Assembly: GCA_910580135.1 (NCBI GenBank) | Contig: CAJTXC010000073.1 | Location: 1 to 6,892, forward strand | From: an uncultured Bacilli bacterium | GTDB lineage: Bacteria > Bacillota_I > Bacilli_A > RF39 > UBA660 | Reading direction: 5' to 3' | DNA: 6,892 bases | Part shown: in pieces, positions 6,338-6,892 of the stretch | Layout of the letters: every line of letters starts with the position of its first letter | Numbering within the stretch: the stretch's first letter is position 1 | Program-made: the position numbers and the translations under genes | The notes under the pieces: model-generated | Database searches by the model: none | What the model saw: only the letters and a program-made list of their open reading frames with translations | Told to the model about the DNA's origin: nothing

Positions 6338-6366
6338 ATTATAACTTATTTATATTTCTTAATCAA
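6338..6366 (-). promoter_or_regulatory. Sigma-A-type promoter of tig
   Basis: On the minus strand TTGATT (6366-6361), a 17-base spacer and a perfect TATAAT (6343-6338) form a promoter. The predicted start is near 6331, giving a leader of about 23 bases that contains AAAGGAA. A second TTGACA at 6389-6384 has no good -10 at the right distance. Confidence 0.72.
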
Positions 6367-6370
6367 GTAT

Positions 6371-6392
6371 TTGTTAACCAATGTGTCAACAA
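6371..6392 (-). repeat. Imperfect palindrome just upstream of the tig promoter
   Basis: TTGTTGAC (6392-6385) and GTTAACAA (6378-6371) on the minus strand form an 8-base inverted repeat with one G/T mismatch and a 6-base spacer. It sits 4 bases upstream of the tig -35, a typical place for a regulator, but it may be chance in A/T-rich DNA. Confidence 0.25.
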
Positions 6393-6431
6393 AAAAAGAT
6401 AGTATTTATTATAATTATCATACTATCTTTT
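6391..6431 (-). terminator. Rho-independent terminator of the 135-residue gene
   Basis: A perfect 12-base inverted repeat (6394-6405 with 6420-6431, AAAAGATAGTAT and its complement) has a 14-base A/T loop. On the minus strand it leads into a T-tract of seven (6397-6391). The stem begins one base after the stop codon at 6435-6433. The weak stem and large loop suggest moderate strength. Confidence 0.7.
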
Positions 6432-6432
6432 A

Positions 6433-6840
6433 TTACCTTAGTATTTTACTTTCTTCAGTTTCTTTTTCCTTTTCTATTTCTTCATCAGCATCTAAATATT
6501 TACATACTATATTTTCTTTTTTTGTTAAATATCTTTGTTCTTTTGCGTTACAACTTCCATTTAATAATATTAAAGAGGAAAAAGAAAGCCAAATACTTAA
6601 ACCTGCTAACAGTTTGTTTTCTACATTCATCTCAATACCAATATTACCTAAAAATTCTATCAACTCATTAATCAAATAAACTTCTCCACCTAATAGCATA
6701 GCATCCACTAAAATTTGCAGCGTATTATTAATAATTCTTTTTCTCTTAATATCATTAAGTTCTACTGCTAAGTGAGCTTTACTATAACGCTTTAGATTTT
6801 TTTCATAATCCTGTAACTTTTTATCTTTCTTTTTTGACAT
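6433..6840 (-). CDS. Putative small membrane protein, 135 residues, unknown function
   Basis: I do not recognise this protein. It has a strongly basic N-terminus (MSKKKDKK, then more Lys/Arg up to residue 35). A first hydrophobic or amphipathic helix at about 37-51 (NNTLQILVDAMLLGG) is followed by an acidic amphipathic stretch (about 53-64). A clear membrane-type helix lies at about 77-94 (LLAGLSIWLSFSSLILLN), and the tail is very acidic (about 117-131). One membrane helix is likely and two are possible. The start is ATG 6840, with AAAGGCGGG 6 bases upstream. The longer in-frame ATG at 6885 is disfavoured because a likely -10 element lies downstream of it. The gene has its own terminator before the tig promoter, so it is probably not cotranscribed with tig. 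It is not the TPR protein YsoA found next to tig in B. subtilis. Confidence 0.72.
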   Translation of the reverse strand: MSKKKDKKLQDYEKNLKRYSKAHLAVELNDIKRKRIINNTLQILVDAMLLGGEVYLINELIEFLGNIGIEMNVENKLLAGLSIWLSFSSLILLNGSCNAKEQRYLTKKENIVCKYLDADEEIEKEKETEESKILR

Positions 6841-6846
6841 ATTATT

Positions 6847-6855
6847 CCCGCCTTT
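6847..6855 (-). promoter_or_regulatory. Ribosome binding site that sets the start of the 135-residue gene
   Basis: AAAGGCGGG on the minus strand lies 6 bases before ATG 6840. It differs from the AGGAGG core by one base but is the only purine-rich G cluster nearby. Confidence 0.6.
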
Positions 6856-6873
6856 TTTCTTTGAATGTGCATT

Positions 6874-6882
6874 ACTATAACA
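6874..6882 (-). promoter_or_regulatory. Partial promoter (extended -10) of the 135-residue gene
   Basis: TGT followed by TATAGT (6879-6874) on the minus strand matches an extended -10. The expected -35 falls outside the window. Transcription would start near 6867, downstream of the alternative ATG at 6885, which supports the start at 6840. Confidence 0.45.
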
Positions 6883-6892
6883 CATTACCCCC

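Noticed and set aside
6361..6389. TTGACA at 6389-6384 as the main tig -35
   Set aside because: At 17 bases its -10 would be TTGATT, a poor match; TTGATT/TATAAT downstream is much better.
6371..6679. Two overlapping plus-strand frames (102 and 96 residues) opposite the 135-residue gene
   Set aside because: Low-complexity Phe/Ser/Ile/Leu products arising opposite Lys/Glu-rich codons; no Shine-Dalgarno, and they run through the terminator hairpin.
6838..6885. ATG 6885 as start of the small membrane protein (150 residues)
   Set aside because: The likely -10 at 6879-6874 lies downstream of it, and the G-rich ribosome site fits ATG 6840.
1..6892. CRISPR array, defence system, prophage or insertion sequence
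   Set aside because: No spaced direct repeats, terminal inverted repeats, transposase, integrase, nuclease or phage-like genes are visible; all confident genes fit an ordinary Bacilli chromosomal locus.

Overview
The window is strongly A+T-rich and every confident gene lies on the minus strand, with good GG-rich ribosome binding sites, sigma-A-type promoters and short intergenic gaps. Trp is encoded by TGG and the stops used are TAA and TAG, so nothing points to the Mycoplasma code. Trigger factor, LonA-type protease, a SpoVID-like coat morphogenesis protein and a YsxE/CotS-like protein together indicate a low-GC, endospore-forming Bacillota. A small-genome Bacilli lineage, such as gut RF39/Erysipelotrichales-like bacteria, is my inference. 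Species cannot be read from the sequence.

Layout in transcription order, right to left. (1) 6840-6433: a 135-residue putative small membrane protein of unknown function, with its own terminator. (2) 6308-5043: tig (trigger factor), with its own promoter and a long hairpin terminator. (3) 4958-4359: a 199-residue unrecognised protein, with its own promoter and terminator. (4) 4219-1883: lon, complete, with all ATPase and protease residues present, a clear promoter and a weak A/T-rich hairpin at its end. (5) 1833-1087 and 1094-171: a two-gene sporulation operon, a short SpoVID-like protein ending in a LysM domain and, overlapping it by 8 bases, a YsxE/CotS-like protein that appears to be a pseudokinase. 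A sigma-E-like promoter may lie between lon and spoVID. (6) 42-230, plus strand: a doubtful 62-residue hydrophobic ORF convergent with ysxE.

The first half concerns protein quality control: ribosome-associated folding by trigger factor and ATP-dependent degradation by Lon. The second half concerns assembly of the spore coat around the forespore. The order tig, lon, spoVID, ysxE on one strand is the order in Bacillus subtilis, where clpX, lonB, ysxC and the hem genes lie between them. The window therefore looks like a condensed version of a known Bacilli neighbourhood, not a new mobile or defence system. I found no tRNA, rRNA, CRISPR array, insertion sequence or riboswitch, and no gene-free stretch longer than 300 bases. 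The points most worth checking are the degenerate kinase motifs in the YsxE-like protein, the minimal SpoVID, the terminators built over stop codons, and the unrecognised small proteins.
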